From Bradyrhizobium canariense (GTDB lineage: Bacteria; Pseudomonadota; Alphaproteobacteria; Rhizobiales; Xanthobacteraceae): DNA of 64,000 nucleotides. Below, piece by piece: positions 53,350-64,000 of the stretch. The stretch's first letter is position 1. Every line of letters begins with the position of its first letter. Position numbers and translations under genes: made by a program. Where the stretch lies: the NCBI RefSeq assembly GCF_900105125.1, contig NZ_LT629750.1, forward strand, positions 4,925,001 to 4,989,000, written 5' to 3'. Under the pieces are notes generated by a model. That model was not told where the DNA came from and did not search any database. It saw nothing but the letters and a program-made list of their open reading frames with translations.

Positions 53350-54174
53350 TTACCGTCCTTGCTCGTCATCGAGCAAATGCGCGAGCCAGGAGCGCACGTC
53401 GCGCGGTTCATCGAAATGACCGGCGACGCCTTGCGCACGCCTGCCGACGGAAAAGGCAAGTCCATTGAGATCTGGCATGATGGCGAACACTGTTTCGTCG
53501 GTGACGTCGTCGCCGATGAAAAACGGACGACGGCCTTTGAAAGGCTCGTGCTTCATCAGTTCGAGAACGCCCGACGCCTTGTTGAATCCGGCGTGCTTGA
53601 TCTCGCAAACGCATTTCCCCGGCAGCACCTCGATCGGTGCATTCGGCAGATCAGCCCGGATCAGCGAGACCGCCTCGTAGATCGCCTTTTCCGCATGCGG
53701 CGCCAGCCGGTAGTGCAGTGCCAGCGAATAACCCTTGTCTTCCAGTAGAATTCCCGGACTGAGCTTGGCGATGGCCGCCAGCCGCCGCTTCAACTCCTTG
53801 TCCATCGGCGGTGCATGACTGGCGACGGCCTCGCTATCGATCGAAAGCCGCATTTCCGCGCCGTGCCCCCCCACCGCCGGAAACTGCTCGGGCGCAAAGA
53901 TCAGATCGATGTCGTTCAACGAGCGACCGCTGACGAGTGCAAGCGCGCCCGAGGTCCGCATCAGCAGGCCTTTGAGCGTTTCGGCGAGACCCGGCGGCAC
54001 CCACACTTCGCGCGGCGTCGGCGCCAAATCCAGCAGCGTGCCGTCAATGTCGAGCAGGATCGCCGTCTCGCTCAAATGCGGCAGCATCGAACGCGGCACC
54101 GGAACCGCGTCCGGCAACGGCTCGCCCGATGATCCATCTTCTCGCAACGTCATCTCCGCCAATTCCTGATTCAT
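53350..54174 (-). CDS. otsB: Trehalose-6-phosphate phosphatase
   Basis: 274 residues. HAD-family motifs: ILLDIDGTLLDLAP, ALVSGRS, and FIGDDVTDETVF. It removes phosphate from trehalose 6-phosphate, the second step after OtsA. A six-base gap from the upstream MFS stop and 150 bases to otsA indicate one operon. The first 30 residues are low-complexity. Confidence 0.95.
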   Translation of the reverse strand: MNQELAEMTLREDGSSGEPLPDAVPVPRSMLPHLSETAILLDIDGTLLDLAPTPREVWVPPGLAETLKGLLMRTSGALALVSGRSLNDIDLIFAPEQFPAVGGHGAEMRLSIDSEAVASHAPPMDKELKRRLAAIAKLSPGILLEDKGYSLALHYRLAPHAEKAIYEAVSLIRADLPNAPIEVLPGKCVCEIKHAGFNKASGVLELMKHEPFKGRRPFFIGDDVTDETVFAIMPDLNGLAFSVGRRAQGVAGHFDEPRDVRSWLAHLLDDEQGR

Positions 54175-54180
54175 CTCATG

Positions 54181-55683
54181 CTACTCCACAAAGGCCAGCG
54201 GGCGTGCGACAGATTCCAGCGACTTCCGCTCGGCTGCGATGCAGTACCGCCACGCGATCGCGGCCGCCGCGAGCATCAAGGCCGCCCCGAACAGATAGCC
54301 GGCAAAAACACTGCCACGGGATCCCGTATCGATCAGCGCGCCGAACAGAGCGGGACCTGCGACGCCGCCAATGCCGGTTCCCACCGCATAGAACAGTGCA
54401 ATCGCCAGCGCGCGAACTTCCAGCGGGAAAGTCTCGCTGACCGTAAGATAGGCAGCGCTTGCGGCCGGCGAGGCAAAAAAGAAGATCACCATCCAGGCGA
54501 TGGTCTGGCTTTGCGCGCTCAACAGGCCCTGTGCGAACAGATAGCCGGAAAGCGCCAGCAGGACGCCGGAAACGCCGTAAGTGAACGTGATCATCACCCG
54601 GCGTCCCAGCGTATCGAACAGACGGCCGAGCAGCAGCGGTCCGAGGAAATTGCCCGCGGCGAACGGCAGAATGTACCATCCGATCTGGTCCGGCGCGATG
54701 CCGTAGAACTCGCTCAGCACCAGGGCAAAGGTGAAGAAGATGGCGTTGTAGAAAAATGCCTGCGCGATCATCAACGCCAGCCCCACCAGCGAACGCTGCC
54801 GATAGACCGAGAACAGCGTATGGGCCACCTCGCGCAGCGGCGTGTGGTCGCGCATCCTGAGCTTGATTTTGGGCCAGTTGTGCTGACGCGAATCCTGCAC
54901 CTCTCCGGTTGCGGATCGTTCGATATCACTGACGATTTCAGCGGCGCGTTTGGGATGACCATGGATAATCAGCCAGCGCGGGCTTTCCGGAATCCACATC
55001 CGCATGGCGAATACCAGGAGTCCGAGACAGGCGCCGGTGAGATAGGCAAGCCGCCAGCCGAGGTCGGGACCGATCAAATGCGGATCGAGCAGAACGATGG
55101 CGCTGACCGCGCCCATCGCGGCGCCGATCCAGAAGCTCCCGTTGATCACAAGGTCGGTCCATCCGCGATACCGCGCGGGCACCAATTCCTGAATCGTCGA
55201 ATTGATCGCGGTATATTCGCCGCCGATCCCGGCGCCGGTGAGAAACCGGAACAATGCGTAACTGGTGAGTCCCCAGGATAACGCGGTCGCAGCGGTCGCG
55301 GTGAGATAGAGCGCCAGCGTGATGAAAAATAGCTTTTTTCGGCCAATTCGATCGGTGAGCCAGCCAAACCCCAGCGCGCCGAGCACGGCGCCGGCGAGAT
55401 AGGCGCTATTGGAAAATCCGACCTCGAAGTTGGTGAACTGAAGCGACGGACTTGCTTTCAACGCGCCTGAAAGCGCGCCCGCCAGCGTCACCTCCAGCCC
55501 ATCCAGAATCCAGGTGATGCCGAGCGCGAACACAACGCGGGTATGGAAGCCGCTCCAGCGCAGGCTATCGAGGCGGGAAGCAATGTCGGTCTCGACAACG
55601 CGGTCGCGGTTCGCCGGCGCCGGCTTGGCGACGGACGCGCCCGCTTTTGAGGCTGAATGGAGCTGTATCAGCTGGAAATCCAT
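54181..55683 (-). CDS. MFS transporter (sugar-porter-like)
   Basis: 500 residues from the Met at 55683; codons further upstream to 55893 are not translated in a plausible way. Twelve helices, with MFS signature FGWLTDRIGRKKLFF between helices 2 and 3 and FRFLTGAGIGGEYTAINS. The pattern matches inner-membrane sugar/organic acid porters. Position before otsB and otsA suggests uptake of a substrate for trehalose synthesis or of trehalose itself, but the substrate is not known. Confidence 0.87.
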   Translation of the reverse strand: MDFQLIQLHSASKAGASVAKPAPANRDRVVETDIASRLDSLRWSGFHTRVVFALGITWILDGLEVTLAGALSGALKASPSLQFTNFEVGFSNSAYLAGAVLGALGFGWLTDRIGRKKLFFITLALYLTATAATALSWGLTSYALFRFLTGAGIGGEYTAINSTIQELVPARYRGWTDLVINGSFWIGAAMGAVSAIVLLDPHLIGPDLGWRLAYLTGACLGLLVFAMRMWIPESPRWLIIHGHPKRAAEIVSDIERSATGEVQDSRQHNWPKIKLRMRDHTPLREVAHTLFSVYRQRSLVGLALMIAQAFFYNAIFFTFALVLSEFYGIAPDQIGWYILPFAAGNFLGPLLLGRLFDTLGRRVMITFTYGVSGVLLALSGYLFAQGLLSAQSQTIAWMVIFFFASPAASAAYLTVSETFPLEVRALAIALFYAVGTGIGGVAGPALFGALIDTGSRGSVFAGYLFGAALMLAAAAIAWRYCIAAERKSLESVARPLAFVE

Positions 55684-55854
55684 CGGATATAAGGCCAATG
55701 ACAAAAACCCTGGAACGCTGGATTCCAAGGTTCTACCCGCATCGCGACAGCCATATGCCTGCCACCCGAAATAACGCTCTGGCGGCAACACAGTTCCCAC
55801 ATCGGCGACTTTAGGAACCAATCCGGTTAGCCATCGTTTTTTTGCTGTTACTGC

Positions 55855-56220
55855 ATGGAGTTGACGATGACTGAACGCCGCAAACCTGCGCAAAAGACGA
55901 CAGCCCGCAAAACAGGCTCAGTACGGCGGAAAACTTCCGCGAAAGCGTCACCAAAACGCTGGTCGCAGCAGGTGACGCGCGAAAGCGACGCGCTCGATCT
56001 GAAACACGGCGTCTTCACGCTCACTGATCCGAAGAAGATCGCGGCATCGCTGAAGCGTTCAGCCGAGCGCAGTTCGCGCCGCAAGGCCGGTGCGTATCGC
56101 TCCGCGCTTTCAATGCTGACGTTCTATATCAATCGTGCCGGCAAGACCTTGCCGAAGACGCAACGTGATCGGCTACAGCGGGCCAAGACCGAGCTGAAGC
56201 ATCAGTTCGGAAGAGATTGA
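55855..56220 (+). CDS. DUF3175 protein
   Basis: 121 residues, very basic (Lys/Arg repeats in the first 35). The DUF3175 core reads KRWSQQVTRESDALDLKHGVF, RKAGAYRSALSMLTFYINRAGKTLPK and RDRLQRAKTELKHQF. The function is unknown. The Met at 55867 is an alternative start. It lies in a divergent position to the MFS gene. Confidence 0.9.
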   Translation: MELTMTERRKPAQKTTARKTGSVRRKTSAKASPKRWSQQVTRESDALDLKHGVFTLTDPKKIAASLKRSAERSSRRKAGAYRSALSMLTFYINRAGKTLPKTQRDRLQRAKTELKHQFGRD

Positions 56221-56273
56221 CGGTGTCGTCGTCCCGGCTTTGCGTCGCAACCCATCAAGCAGAACGGAAATCT

Positions 56274-58313
56274 CTAGGCCGCGCGGATATTGGCCATGAA
56301 GCGATCGAGTTCCGCACGCAGCCGCGTGCTTTCGCTCGACAGCGTTCGCGCCGAATTCAGCACATCTTCTGACGCCGATCCGGTTTCGGTCGCGCCGCGA
56401 TTGACTTCCATGACATCGGCGGCAGCCTCGTCGGTGCCCTTCGCGACGTTCTGAACGCTGCGCGCGATTTCCTGCGTGGCCGAGCTTTGTTGTTCCACGG
56501 CGGTTGAGATCGACGATGCGATATCCGAAATCCGGGAAATGGTGCCGCCGATCTCCTTGATCGCCGCGACTGACTCCTGCGTTGCCCCTTGCATGCCGGC
56601 GATATGCGACGAGATCTCATCGGTCGCCTTCGCGGTCTGGCTGGCCAGCGACTTGACCTCGGAGGCGACGACGGCAAAACCCCGGCCGGCCTCGCCGGCG
56701 CGGGCGGCTTCGATGGTGGCATTCAGCGCCAGCAAATTGGTTTGCTCGGCGATTGCCGTGATCAGTTTGACGACGTCGCCAATCTGCTGCGCGGCACGCG
56801 ACAATTTGCCGATCCGTTCATCGGTTTGCTGCGCCTGAAGGACGGCCGCCTCCGCAATCCGGTTGGATTCGCGCACCCGCTTTCCGATTTCGTCGACCGA
56901 CGCCGAAAGCTCCTCCGTTGCCGAAGCCACCGATTGCATGTTGCTGGATGCTTCTCCGGATGAGCCCGCGACCTTGCTGGACAGGCTCTGCGTGGTTTCC
57001 GCGGTTCGCGTCAACGTTCCGGCGGCCGACTCGAGCTGAACGGCCGACGCTGAGACATTGGAGACGATCGCGCCTACCGCCGTCTCGAATTCGTCAGCGA
57101 AGCGAATGAGCTCGGTGCGGCGTGCGGCGCTGCTTGCCTTGTTCTGGGCATCCTGCGCGGCGGCATCGCGTTCGGCTTTGGTGATCGCCTGCAGCTTGAA
57201 TTCCTCCACCGCGCCGGCCATCTCGCCAAGCTCGTCCTTGCGGCCGAGGCCCGGCAGCACGACATCGAAATTGCCGCCGGCGAGCTCGCGCATGGCCTTG
57301 CACATCACGATCATCGGCCGGGAAATTCCTCTGCCCAGCAACATCGCCAGCAGTCCGCCCAGCAGGAAGCCGCCGGCCGCGAGCATCAGGATCAGGCGCT
57401 CGGTCTCTCCGATGGCTGCATCGGACTCGGCCTCAAGCCTTTGCTGATCGGAGATCAGGTCCGCCTTCATCGCGCTCGATCCCTGCATGATCGCGGTCGC
57501 CGACTCCTTCATTTCGTCCGTCAGCTCCTCGATCGATTTCGCATTTTCGATGAGCTTGCTCAGGGCTTGCCGGTATTCGTCCAGCAGCGCAGACGCCTCC
57601 TTGAGGCCTTGCACGATCTTCTCATCGGTGGTCGATATCGCATGCATCGAGTTCTCGACGAACTTCAGCCGCGCCAGCGCGCTGGTGGCAACGGTCTGAT
57701 CCGAATTGACGACGAACATGTTGGCGAGCGCCGTCATCGCCTGGTATTGCGCGGTCACTTGCTTGACGCCGAGCTCAACGGCCGGAAGCTCGGCTTCGCC
57801 GGCGTCGCCGGAGAGTTCATCGAGCTTGTAACGCAGCATGTTGCCGCCGCGGGCGAGCTGATTTTGCGCCACAAGGGCGCTGTCACCCTTGACCTTCAAG
57901 ATATCGGCAAAAATCTTGGTGAAGGCGCGAAATTCCCTGGCGAGGCGGGTGACTTGATCGAGTCCGGCCGGATTGGTGGTGCCCTTCATCGCCTGATCGA
58001 TGGCGTCTTTCAAACTCGCCTCGGCCGCCAACGCCGCCTTGCTGTCGTCTTCCCTGCCGGTGACCACGTAATATTGGGCCAATCCCCGGTACAGGATCAC
58101 GCCGTGGTCGATATTTCGGGCCAGATTAACTTCCGAGACGCTGTTCCGGTAGGATGCCACGCCGGCAGAAACACGCTCAAATCCGAGATAGGCGATGCCC
58201 ATGCTGACCGCCGAGATCGCAAGCACGACGGCAAAGCCGAGCATGATCTTGCCGCGAAATCGCAAGGTCGGAAGCTTCATGGATAGCGACTGGAGCCCGA
58301 TACGCTTCGACAT
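56274..58313 (-). CDS. Methyl-accepting chemotaxis protein
   Basis: 679 residues from the Met at 58313 (GGGGTGGG upstream; the ORF to 58517 is unsupported). One N-terminal helix ([21 protein letters not shown]), a helical sensor of the HBM type, a second helix ([20 protein letters not shown]), HAMP and the long coiled signalling domain with the hairpin tip [37 protein letters not shown]. No CheR-docking pentapeptide at the C-terminus. It is a solitary receptor; the ligand is unknown. Confidence 0.95.
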   Translation of the reverse strand: MSKRIGLQSLSMKLPTLRFRGKIMLGFAVVLAISAVSMGIAYLGFERVSAGVASYRNSVSEVNLARNIDHGVILYRGLAQYYVVTGREDDSKAALAAEASLKDAIDQAMKGTTNPAGLDQVTRLAREFRAFTKIFADILKVKGDSALVAQNQLARGGNMLRYKLDELSGDAGEAELPAVELGVKQVTAQYQAMTALANMFVVNSDQTVATSALARLKFVENSMHAISTTDEKIVQGLKEASALLDEYRQALSKLIENAKSIEELTDEMKESATAIMQGSSAMKADLISDQQRLEAESDAAIGETERLILMLAAGGFLLGGLLAMLLGRGISRPMIVMCKAMRELAGGNFDVVLPGLGRKDELGEMAGAVEEFKLQAITKAERDAAAQDAQNKASSAARRTELIRFADEFETAVGAIVSNVSASAVQLESAAGTLTRTAETTQSLSSKVAGSSGEASSNMQSVASATEELSASVDEIGKRVRESNRIAEAAVLQAQQTDERIGKLSRAAQQIGDVVKLITAIAEQTNLLALNATIEAARAGEAGRGFAVVASEVKSLASQTAKATDEISSHIAGMQGATQESVAAIKEIGGTISRISDIASSISTAVEQQSSATQEIARSVQNVAKGTDEAAADVMEVNRGATETGSASEDVLNSARTLSSESTRLRAELDRFMANIRAA

Positions 58314-58622
58314 TCCCACCCCTGAGCTCCCCTGTTTTCCAGCAGGAATCGGGACGCCAAGGCGCCCGATCCATTGCCGTAAATTACGCCAAAAATGATA
58401 AAAGGCCGTAAATGCCCGGGGAGGTTGAACTCTCTGTCTGGAAGGCTGGTCAAGGGCGCGGCCCTCGAATGGCACCTTTCCCTCTCCCGCGCGCGCGAGC
58501 AGGGAGAGAAATGACACCTCTAATGCCTCACCTCCGCGGCCTCCGCGACGAAAATCCTAGTTGCAAAGTCCCCTCCCGCTGTCTCTAATTGGACTAATTA
58601 AAAAGTATCGGGAGGAATCGAC
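58314..58622. other. Divergent gap between MCP and molybdenum hydroxylase genes
   Basis: About 300 bases with a short direct repeat CTAATTGGACTAATT at about 58585-58600 that may be part of a promoter of the coxSLM-like operon. Nothing else is clear. Confidence 0.4.
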
Positions 58623-59108
<486 letters not shown>

Positions 59109-59191
59109 CCGAACGCAGGCGAACAGCTACAAGACCGCCGAATTTCGATGGAAATGGCGGACATCAAAAACTCCGGCAGGGAGGATAGATC

Positions 59192-61537
59192 ATGGGCGTT
59201 GAAGGCATTGGCGCAAGCGTCGTGCGCAAGGAAGACCGAAGGTTCATCACCGGCAAGGGCCGCTACGTCGACGACATCAAATTGCTGGGCATGACCCACG
59301 CACATTTCATCCGCAGCCCGCACGCTCACGCCAAGGTAACAAGCATCGACTCGTCCGCGGCCATGAAAATGCCCGGCGTGGTCGACGTCTTGACCGGACA
59401 GCAGATCGTCGATGACAAGGTCGGCAATCTGATTTGCGGCTGGGCCATCACCTCCAAGGACGGTTCGGCGATGAAGATGGGCGCATGGCCGGCGATGGCG
59501 CCGGAAACCGTGCGCTTCGTCGGACAGGCGGTCGCGGTCGTGATCGCCGAGACCAAGAACCAGGCCAAGGACGCGGCGGAAGCTGTCGTCGTCAATTACG
59601 AGGAGCTTCCAGCGGTGCCGGATATCCGTGCGGCGATCAAGCCAGGCGCGGCGCAACTACACCCGGAAGCCCCTGGCAATGTCGTCTATGACTGGGAGCT
59701 CGGCGATGCCGCCGCCGTGAAGGATGCCTTCAGCAAGGCAGCCAACGTCGTGACGCTCGAACTCACCAACAATCGTCTGGTCCCGAATGCCATGGAGCCG
59801 CGCGCGGCAGTCGCGGAATATGACGAGGCTGAAGAGCATTTCACGCTCTATACGACCTCGCAGAATCCGCACGTCGCCCGCCTTGTGTTGTCGGCGTTCT
59901 ACAACATCGCGCCGGAGCACAAGCTGCGCGTGGTCGCACCGGATGTCGGCGGCGGTTTCGGCTCCAAGATCTTCATCTATCCGGAAGAGATGGTCGCACT
60001 GTGGGCCTCCAAGAAGGTCGGACGCCCGGTAAAGTGGACCGGCGATCGTTCCGAGGCCTTCCTCACCGACGCGCACGGCCGCGATCATATCTCCAAGGCA
60101 GAGATGGCGTTCGACAAGGACAACAAGATCCTGGGACTGCGGGTCAAAACCCACGCCAATTTCGGCGCCTACATGTCGCTGTTCTCGTCGTCGGTGCCGA
60201 CCTATCTCTATGCGACGCTGCTGTCGGGCCAGTACAATATCCCCGCGATCTATGCCGAGGTGATGGGCGTCTACACCAACACCACGCCGGTCGATGCCTA
60301 TCGCGGCGCGGGCCGTCCAGAAGCCAGCTATCTGCTCGAACGACTGATGGAGACCGCGGCGCGGCAGCTCAAGGTCGATCCAGCGGAGTTGCGCCGCAAG
60401 AACTTCATCACGCAATTCCCGCATCAGACGCCTGTGATCATGGCCTATGATATCGGCGATTTCGGCGCCTCGCTCGACGCTGCGCTGAAGGCGATCGACT
60501 ATGCCGACTTCCCGGCGCGCAAGGAGAAGGCCAAAAAGGAAGGCAAGCTCCGCGGCATCGGCTTCTCCTGCTACATCGAAGCCTGCGGCATCGCGCCCTC
60601 GAAGGCGGTCGGCAGCTTGGGCGCCGGCGTCGGCCTATGGGAATCCGCTGAAGTCCGCGTCAATCCAGTCGGCACCATCGAGATCCTGACGGGGTCGCAC
60701 AGCCACGGCCAGGGCCACGAAACGACGTTTGCGCAACTGGTCGCCGGGCGATTGGGAATTCCGATCAGCCAGGTCCAGATCGTCCACGGCGACACCGACA
60801 AGGTGCAGTTCGGCATGGGCACCTACGGTTCGCGCTCGGCGGCTGTCGGCATGTCCGCGATCTTCAAGGCGATGGAGAAGGTCGAGGCCAAGGCCAAGAA
60901 GATCGCGGCCCACCAGCTTGAAGCTTCCGAGGACGACATCGTCATCGAGAACGGCGAGTTCAAAGTCACCGGCACCGACAAGTCGATCGCGCTGCCGATG
61001 GTGGCGCTCGCCGCCTACACCGCGCACAATCTGCCCGACGGCATGGAGCCCGGCTTGAAAGAAGGTGCATTCTACGATCCGACCAACTTCACCTTCCCGG
61101 CCGGCGCCTATGTCTGCGAACTCGAAGTGGATTCCGGCACCGGCAAGACCTCCTTCGTCAATTTCGTCGCGGCCGATGATTTCGGCCGGCTGATCAACCC
61201 GATGATCGTCGAGGGCCAGGTTCATGGCGGTCTCGCCCAGGGCATCGGTCAGGCGCTGCTGGAAGGTGCCGTCTATGACGACAACGGCCAGCCCGTGACC
61301 GCCTCGTTCATGGACTACGCCATGCCGCGCGCCGACGATCTGCCGTCGTTCAAGCTGTCGCACACCACGACGCTGTGCCCGGGTAATCCGCTTGGCGTCA
61401 AAGGCTGCGGCGAAGCCGGCGCGATCGGCTCGTCCGCCGCCGTCATCAATGCGATCACGGATGCAATCGGCAATAACAAGCTCGAGATGCCGGCGACGCC
61501 CGACCGGGTGTGGCACGCCATCCACGGCAACGCGTAA
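59192..61537 (+). CDS. Molybdenum hydroxylase large subunit, form II (CoxL-like)
   Basis: 781 residues. Molybdopterin/catalytic segments include [18 protein letters not shown] and GCGEAGAIG. The active-site loop reads [10 protein letters not shown], the form II signature, rather than AYRCSFR of true CO dehydrogenase. Form II enzymes act on other aldehydes or heterocycles, so CO oxidation should not be assumed. GGGAGG precedes the ATG; spacing to CoxS is 83 bases and to CoxM 15 bases. Confidence 0.93.
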   Translation: MGVEGIGASVVRKEDRRFITGKGRYVDDIKLLGMTHAHFIRSPHAHAKVTSIDSSAAMKMPGVVDVLTGQQIVDDKVGNLICGWAITSKDGSAMKMGAWPAMAPETVRFVGQAVAVVIAETKNQAKDAAEAVVVNYEELPAVPDIRAAIKPGAAQLHPEAPGNVVYDWELGDAAAVKDAFSKAANVVTLELTNNRLVPNAMEPRAAVAEYDEAEEHFTLYTTSQNPHVARLVLSAFYNIAPEHKLRVVAPDVGGGFGSKIFIYPEEMVALWASKKVGRPVKWTGDRSEAFLTDAHGRDHISKAEMAFDKDNKILGLRVKTHANFGAYMSLFSSSVPTYLYATLLSGQYNIPAIYAEVMGVYTNTTPVDAYRGAGRPEASYLLERLMETAARQLKVDPAELRRKNFITQFPHQTPVIMAYDIGDFGASLDAALKAIDYADFPARKEKAKKEGKLRGIGFSCYIEACGIAPSKAVGSLGAGVGLWESAEVRVNPVGTIEILTGSHSHGQGHETTFAQLVAGRLGIPISQVQIVHGDTDKVQFGMGTYGSRSAAVGMSAIFKAMEKVEAKAKKIAAHQLEASEDDIVIENGEFKVTGTDKSIALPMVALAAYTAHNLPDGMEPGLKEGAFYDPTNFTFPAGAYVCELEVDSGTGKTSFVNFVAADDFGRLINPMIVEGQVHGGLAQGIGQALLEGAVYDDNGQPVTASFMDYAMPRADDLPSFKLSHTTTLCPGNPLGVKGCGEAGAIGSSAAVINAITDAIGNNKLEMPATPDRVWHAIHGNA

Positions 61538-61552
61538 GAGGGAGGACGTATC

Positions 61553-62353
61553 ATGTACGAGACAACCTATCATCGCCCCTCTTCCATCGACGAAGCCGCC
61601 GCGCTTTTCGCTGAGGGTGCGGAGTCGAAATACCTCGCCGGCGGCCACACGCTGATTCCAGTCATGAAGCAGCGGCTGGCCGGGCCGTCCGACGTGATCG
61701 ATCTCGCGCGGATCAGGGAACTGGTGGGCATTGAAGTGTCCGGCGACACGCTGACGATCAAGGCCGCGACGACCTATTACGACATCCTGCAAAGTGCGGA
61801 TGCCAAGAAAGCGATCCCCGCGATCGTGTACCTGACCTCGGTGCTCGGCGATCCCGCGGTGCGTCATCGCGGTACCATTGGTGGCTCGATCGCCAACAAT
61901 GATCCGGCAGCCGATTATCCCGCCGCCCTGCTCGCGCTCGGCGCAACCGTGAAGACCAACAAGCGCAGCATTGCGGCTGACGACTTCTTCAAGGGCCTGT
62001 TCTCAACCGCGCTTGAGGATGGTGAAATCATCACGCAGATCGCCTTCCCGATCCCGGCCAAGGCGGCCTACGCCAAGATGCGCCATCCTGCCTCGCGCTT
62101 CGCGCTGACCGGCGTATTCGTCGCCAAGACCAAAGCGGGTGACGTTCGCGTCGCCGCGACCGGTGCTTCGCAAAGCGGCGTCATCCGGGTACCGGCGATC
62201 GAGACGGCGCTGAAGGCGAATTGGTCGGCAGGCGCACTCGATAGCGTCAAGATTGCCGCGGACGGAATGCTGAGCGATATCCATGGCTCTTCGGACTATC
62301 GCGCCAATCTTATCAAGGTGATGGCGCAGCGTGCGGTGACCGCTGCCGGCTGA
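61553..62353 (+). CDS. Molybdenum hydroxylase FAD subunit (CoxM-like)
   Basis: 266 residues, with the FAD-binding motifs [14 protein letters not shown] and [28 protein letters not shown]. It passes electrons onward from the iron-sulfur subunit. Third and last gene of the operon; GGGAGGA lies before the ATG. Confidence 0.94.
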   Translation: MYETTYHRPSSIDEAAALFAEGAESKYLAGGHTLIPVMKQRLAGPSDVIDLARIRELVGIEVSGDTLTIKAATTYYDILQSADAKKAIPAIVYLTSVLGDPAVRHRGTIGGSIANNDPAADYPAALLALGATVKTNKRSIAADDFFKGLFSTALEDGEIITQIAFPIPAKAAYAKMRHPASRFALTGVFVAKTKAGDVRVAATGASQSGVIRVPAIETALKANWSAGALDSVKIAADGMLSDIHGSSDYRANLIKVMAQRAVTAAG

Positions 62354-62474
62354 TCTTTATCTTCTCCAATCCATGCGAGCGGCGCGCAGTGATGCGCGCC
62401 GCTTTGCTTTTGGTCATATTCTCGTCAAAAGACGCTTGCCACGGCTGGCGCAAGGCGAGACAATTTCTCCGAGC

Positions 62475-62516
62475 GCATGATCCCAAAAGCGCAACCGGTT
62501 TTGGCAAAGATCATGC
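62475..62516. repeat. Palindromic dispersed repeat
   Basis: Starts GCATGATC and ends GATCATGC, with inner arms CCAAAA/GGTTTTGG. The type is common in Bradyrhizobiaceae intergenic regions. It follows the CoxM-like gene. Confidence 0.65.
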
Positions 62517-62583
62517 CCAAATAAATAAGCAATGAGTCTGATTCAGCGGATCGGACTCGAGGAACGCGCCATGGAAAAACAAC

Positions 62584-63690
62584 GTGCTCGATAAACCAGC
62601 GTCTCAATCCGCCACCCGCACCTCCGGCCCGCTCGCCGGATATCGCATCGTCGAATTCGCCGGCATCGGGCCCGGTCCCTTCGCCTGCATGATGCTGGCC
62701 GACATGGGCGCGGAAGTGGTCACGCTCGATCGCGTCGGCGCCAAAAAGAACCTCAAATCCGTCGCAGGGCGCGGGCGCAAGGTCGTCGAGCTCGATTTGA
62801 AAGACGATGCCGCGGTCGCACAGGTGCTTGATCTCCTGGCCAACGCCGACGCGCTGATCGAAGGTTTTCGTCCGGGGGTGATGGAACGTCTCGGTTTCGG
62901 GCCTGACGCGGTGCTGGCGCGCAATCCGCGCATGGTCTATGGCCGCATGACCGGCTGGGGCCAGGAAGGTCCCTTGGCGCAGGCGGCCGGCCACGACATC
63001 AACTACATCTCGGTGACCGGCGCGCTCGCTGCGATTGGCGGCAAGGACAAGCCGGTGCCGCCGCTCAATCTGGTCGGCGATTTCGGCGGCGGCGCGCTCT
63101 ATCTCGTGGTCGGCGTGCTCGCCGCGCTGCTGGAAGCGAAAAAATCCGGCAAGGGGCAGGTGGTCGACGCCGCGATGTGCGATGGCGCCGCATCGCTGAT
63201 GTCGATGTTCTTCGACATGGCGGCCGCGGGACGCTGGACCGAAGAGCGCGAAAGCAATTTCCTCGACGGTGGCGCGCATTTCTATGGTGTCTATGAATGT
63301 TCGTGCGGCCACTTCGTCTCGATCGGCTCGATCGAGCCGCAATTCTACGCGCTGCTGCGTGAGCGTGCCGGCCTTTCGGAGGCCGACTTCGATGCCCAGA
63401 TGGACCGCAACGCCTGGCCGGCACTGAAGCAAAAGCTGGTCGAGGTGTTCAAGACCAAGAGCCGCGACGAGTGGTGCTCCATCATGGAAGGCACCGACAT
63501 CTGCTTCGCGCCGGTCCTGACCATGAACGAGGCGCCCAACCATCCGCACATGGCGGCACGCGAGATTTTCGTCACCCGCCACGGCGTGACACAGCCCGCT
63601 CCGGCGCCACGCTTTTCACGCACGCCATCGGTGATAAGAGATGCGGCAAAGGCGGATATTGGCGAACTGACGAGCGAGTGGAAGCGGTGA
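62584..63690 (+). CDS. CaiB/BaiF CoA-transferase family, alpha-methylacyl-CoA racemase-like
   Basis: 368 residues starting [29 protein letters not shown] is the CoA-binding start, and [14 protein letters not shown] and [14 protein letters not shown] hold the His/Asp pair of racemases rather than the Asp of formyl-CoA transferases. It probably epimerises branched-chain fatty acyl-CoA in beta-oxidation of methyl-branched substrates. Alternative: a related CoA transferase. Not coupled to the cox-like operon. Confidence 0.87.
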   Translation: MLDKPASQSATRTSGPLAGYRIVEFAGIGPGPFACMMLADMGAEVVTLDRVGAKKNLKSVAGRGRKVVELDLKDDAAVAQVLDLLANADALIEGFRPGVMERLGFGPDAVLARNPRMVYGRMTGWGQEGPLAQAAGHDINYISVTGALAAIGGKDKPVPPLNLVGDFGGGALYLVVGVLAALLEAKKSGKGQVVDAAMCDGAASLMSMFFDMAAAGRWTEERESNFLDGGAHFYGVYECSCGHFVSIGSIEPQFYALLRERAGLSEADFDAQMDRNAWPALKQKLVEVFKTKSRDEWCSIMEGTDICFAPVLTMNEAPNHPHMAAREIFVTRHGVTQPAPAPRFSRTPSVIRDAAKADIGELTSEWKR

Positions 63691-63704
63691 GATAGCACCT
63701 CGCT

Positions 63705-63792
63705 GTCATGACCGGGCCTGTCCCGGCCATCTACGTCTTCCTTTGCTCAGCGCTCAAAAACGTGGATGCCCGGCACAAGGCCGGGCATAACG
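63705..63792. repeat. Paired inverted REP-like elements
   Basis: Two inverted copies, the left with CCGGGCCTGTCCCGG and the right with GCCCGGCACAAGGCCGGGC, flank a short centre. They lie between the racemase-like and the dioxygenase genes, which converge, so they may end transcription from both sides. Confidence 0.6.
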
Positions 63793-63824
63793 TTGAAATC
63801 TTACAATTGTATTTGGGATTGCGG

Positions 63825-64000
63825 CTACGCCGCGCCCTTCAACGTCAGCACCCCACGGCGAATCTGATCCTCCTCGATCGATTCGAACAGCGCCTTGAAA
63901 TTACCTTCGCCGAACCCATCGTCACCCTTGCGCTGGATGAATTCGAAGAAAATCGGCCCGATGGCGTTGGCGGAAAAAATCTGCAGCAGCACCTTGGTGT
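63825..64000 (-). CDS. hpd: 4-hydroxyphenylpyruvate dioxygenase, 3' end
   Basis: The frame is open to the window edge on the minus strand; stop TAG at 63825-63827. The visible 58 residues include [35 protein letters not shown], which is the conserved C-terminal metal-ligand region of HPPD (Glu in FFEFIQR is an iron ligand). The enzyme makes homogentisate from 4-hydroxyphenylpyruvate in tyrosine breakdown. Only the C-terminus is seen. Confidence 0.9.
   Translation of the reverse strand, partial: TKVLLQIFSANAIGPIFFEFIQRKGDDGFGEGNFKALFESIEEDQIRRGVLTLKGAA

Noticed and set aside
60635..61867. 410-codon minus-strand ORF across the CoxL-like and CoxM-like genes
   Set aside because: Antisense to two recognisable genes; typical of GC-rich codon bias.
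62425..63582. 385-codon minus-strand ORF over the racemase-like gene
   Set aside because: Antisense to a strong family match; overlaps a dispersed palindrome at its 3' side.

Overview
The window looks like a chromosomal segment of an alphaproteobacterium of the Bradyrhizobium/Rhodopseudomonas type. This rests on gene content and codon character, not on any search: high-GC coding sequence, a complete type II secretion cluster, an S-L-M molybdenum hydroxylase operon, trehalose genes, and small palindromic intergenic repeats of a kind I associate with that family.

Layout. 1-9 kb: the end of recQ, a membrane-bound GGDEF/EAL protein, an exported protein of unknown role, a secreted phosphoesterase, and an imelysin-like/di-haem peroxidase operon. 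9.1-21.2 kb: type II secretion. A short prepilin peptidase (+) is followed by gspE-F-G-H-I-J-K-L-M and a GspC/GspN-like gene as one tightly overlapping minus-strand operon, with gspD and a Sel1-repeat gene diverging on the plus strand. 21.2-25 kb: a decayed stretch with a cold-shock gene, a two-repeat secreted protein, three pseudogene remnants, and a 1,487-bp insertion sequence carrying a passenger gene. The element sits in the last codons of an already frameshifted gene.

25.25-51.03 kb is interpreted as a genomic island in the 3' end of tRNA-Ser(GGA). A 14-bp direct repeat of the tRNA 3' end lies at 25253-25266 and 51013-51026. The island carries a HEPN-domain protein, a PLD-like protein, a candidate pPIWI-associated nuclease, a large Eco57I-type restriction-modification enzyme, an AAA ATPase plus subtilisin-like protease pair (IetAS type), and a ubiquitin-like conjugation operon (multi-ubiquitin protein, E2-like, JAMM protease, E1/ThiF). 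A divergent XRE and ImmA/IrrE pair shares a symmetrical promoter region with that operon. The island then has a tyrosine integrase, an AlpA-like protein, a possible HUH replication protein, a PGN_0703-like nuclease, DUF2958, a controller-protein-like XRE regulator with an operator, and a five-gene run around a PP2C phosphatase.

51.3-64 kb is again ordinary chromosome: an exported protein, the MFS-otsB-otsA operon, DUF3175, a chemotaxis receptor, a form II CoxSLM-like molybdenum hydroxylase, an alpha-methylacyl-CoA racemase family protein, and the 3' end of 4-hydroxyphenylpyruvate dioxygenase.

The strongest candidate for an unusual system is 33.4-40.9 kb. A ubiquitin-like tagging operon, in which I see no canonical thioester cysteine in either the E1-like or the E2-like protein, is followed on the same strand by an AAA ATPase and a protease. 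A divergent repressor/metalloprotease pair probably controls it. This could be a tag-and-degrade or tag-and-activate defence module, but that functional link is inference.
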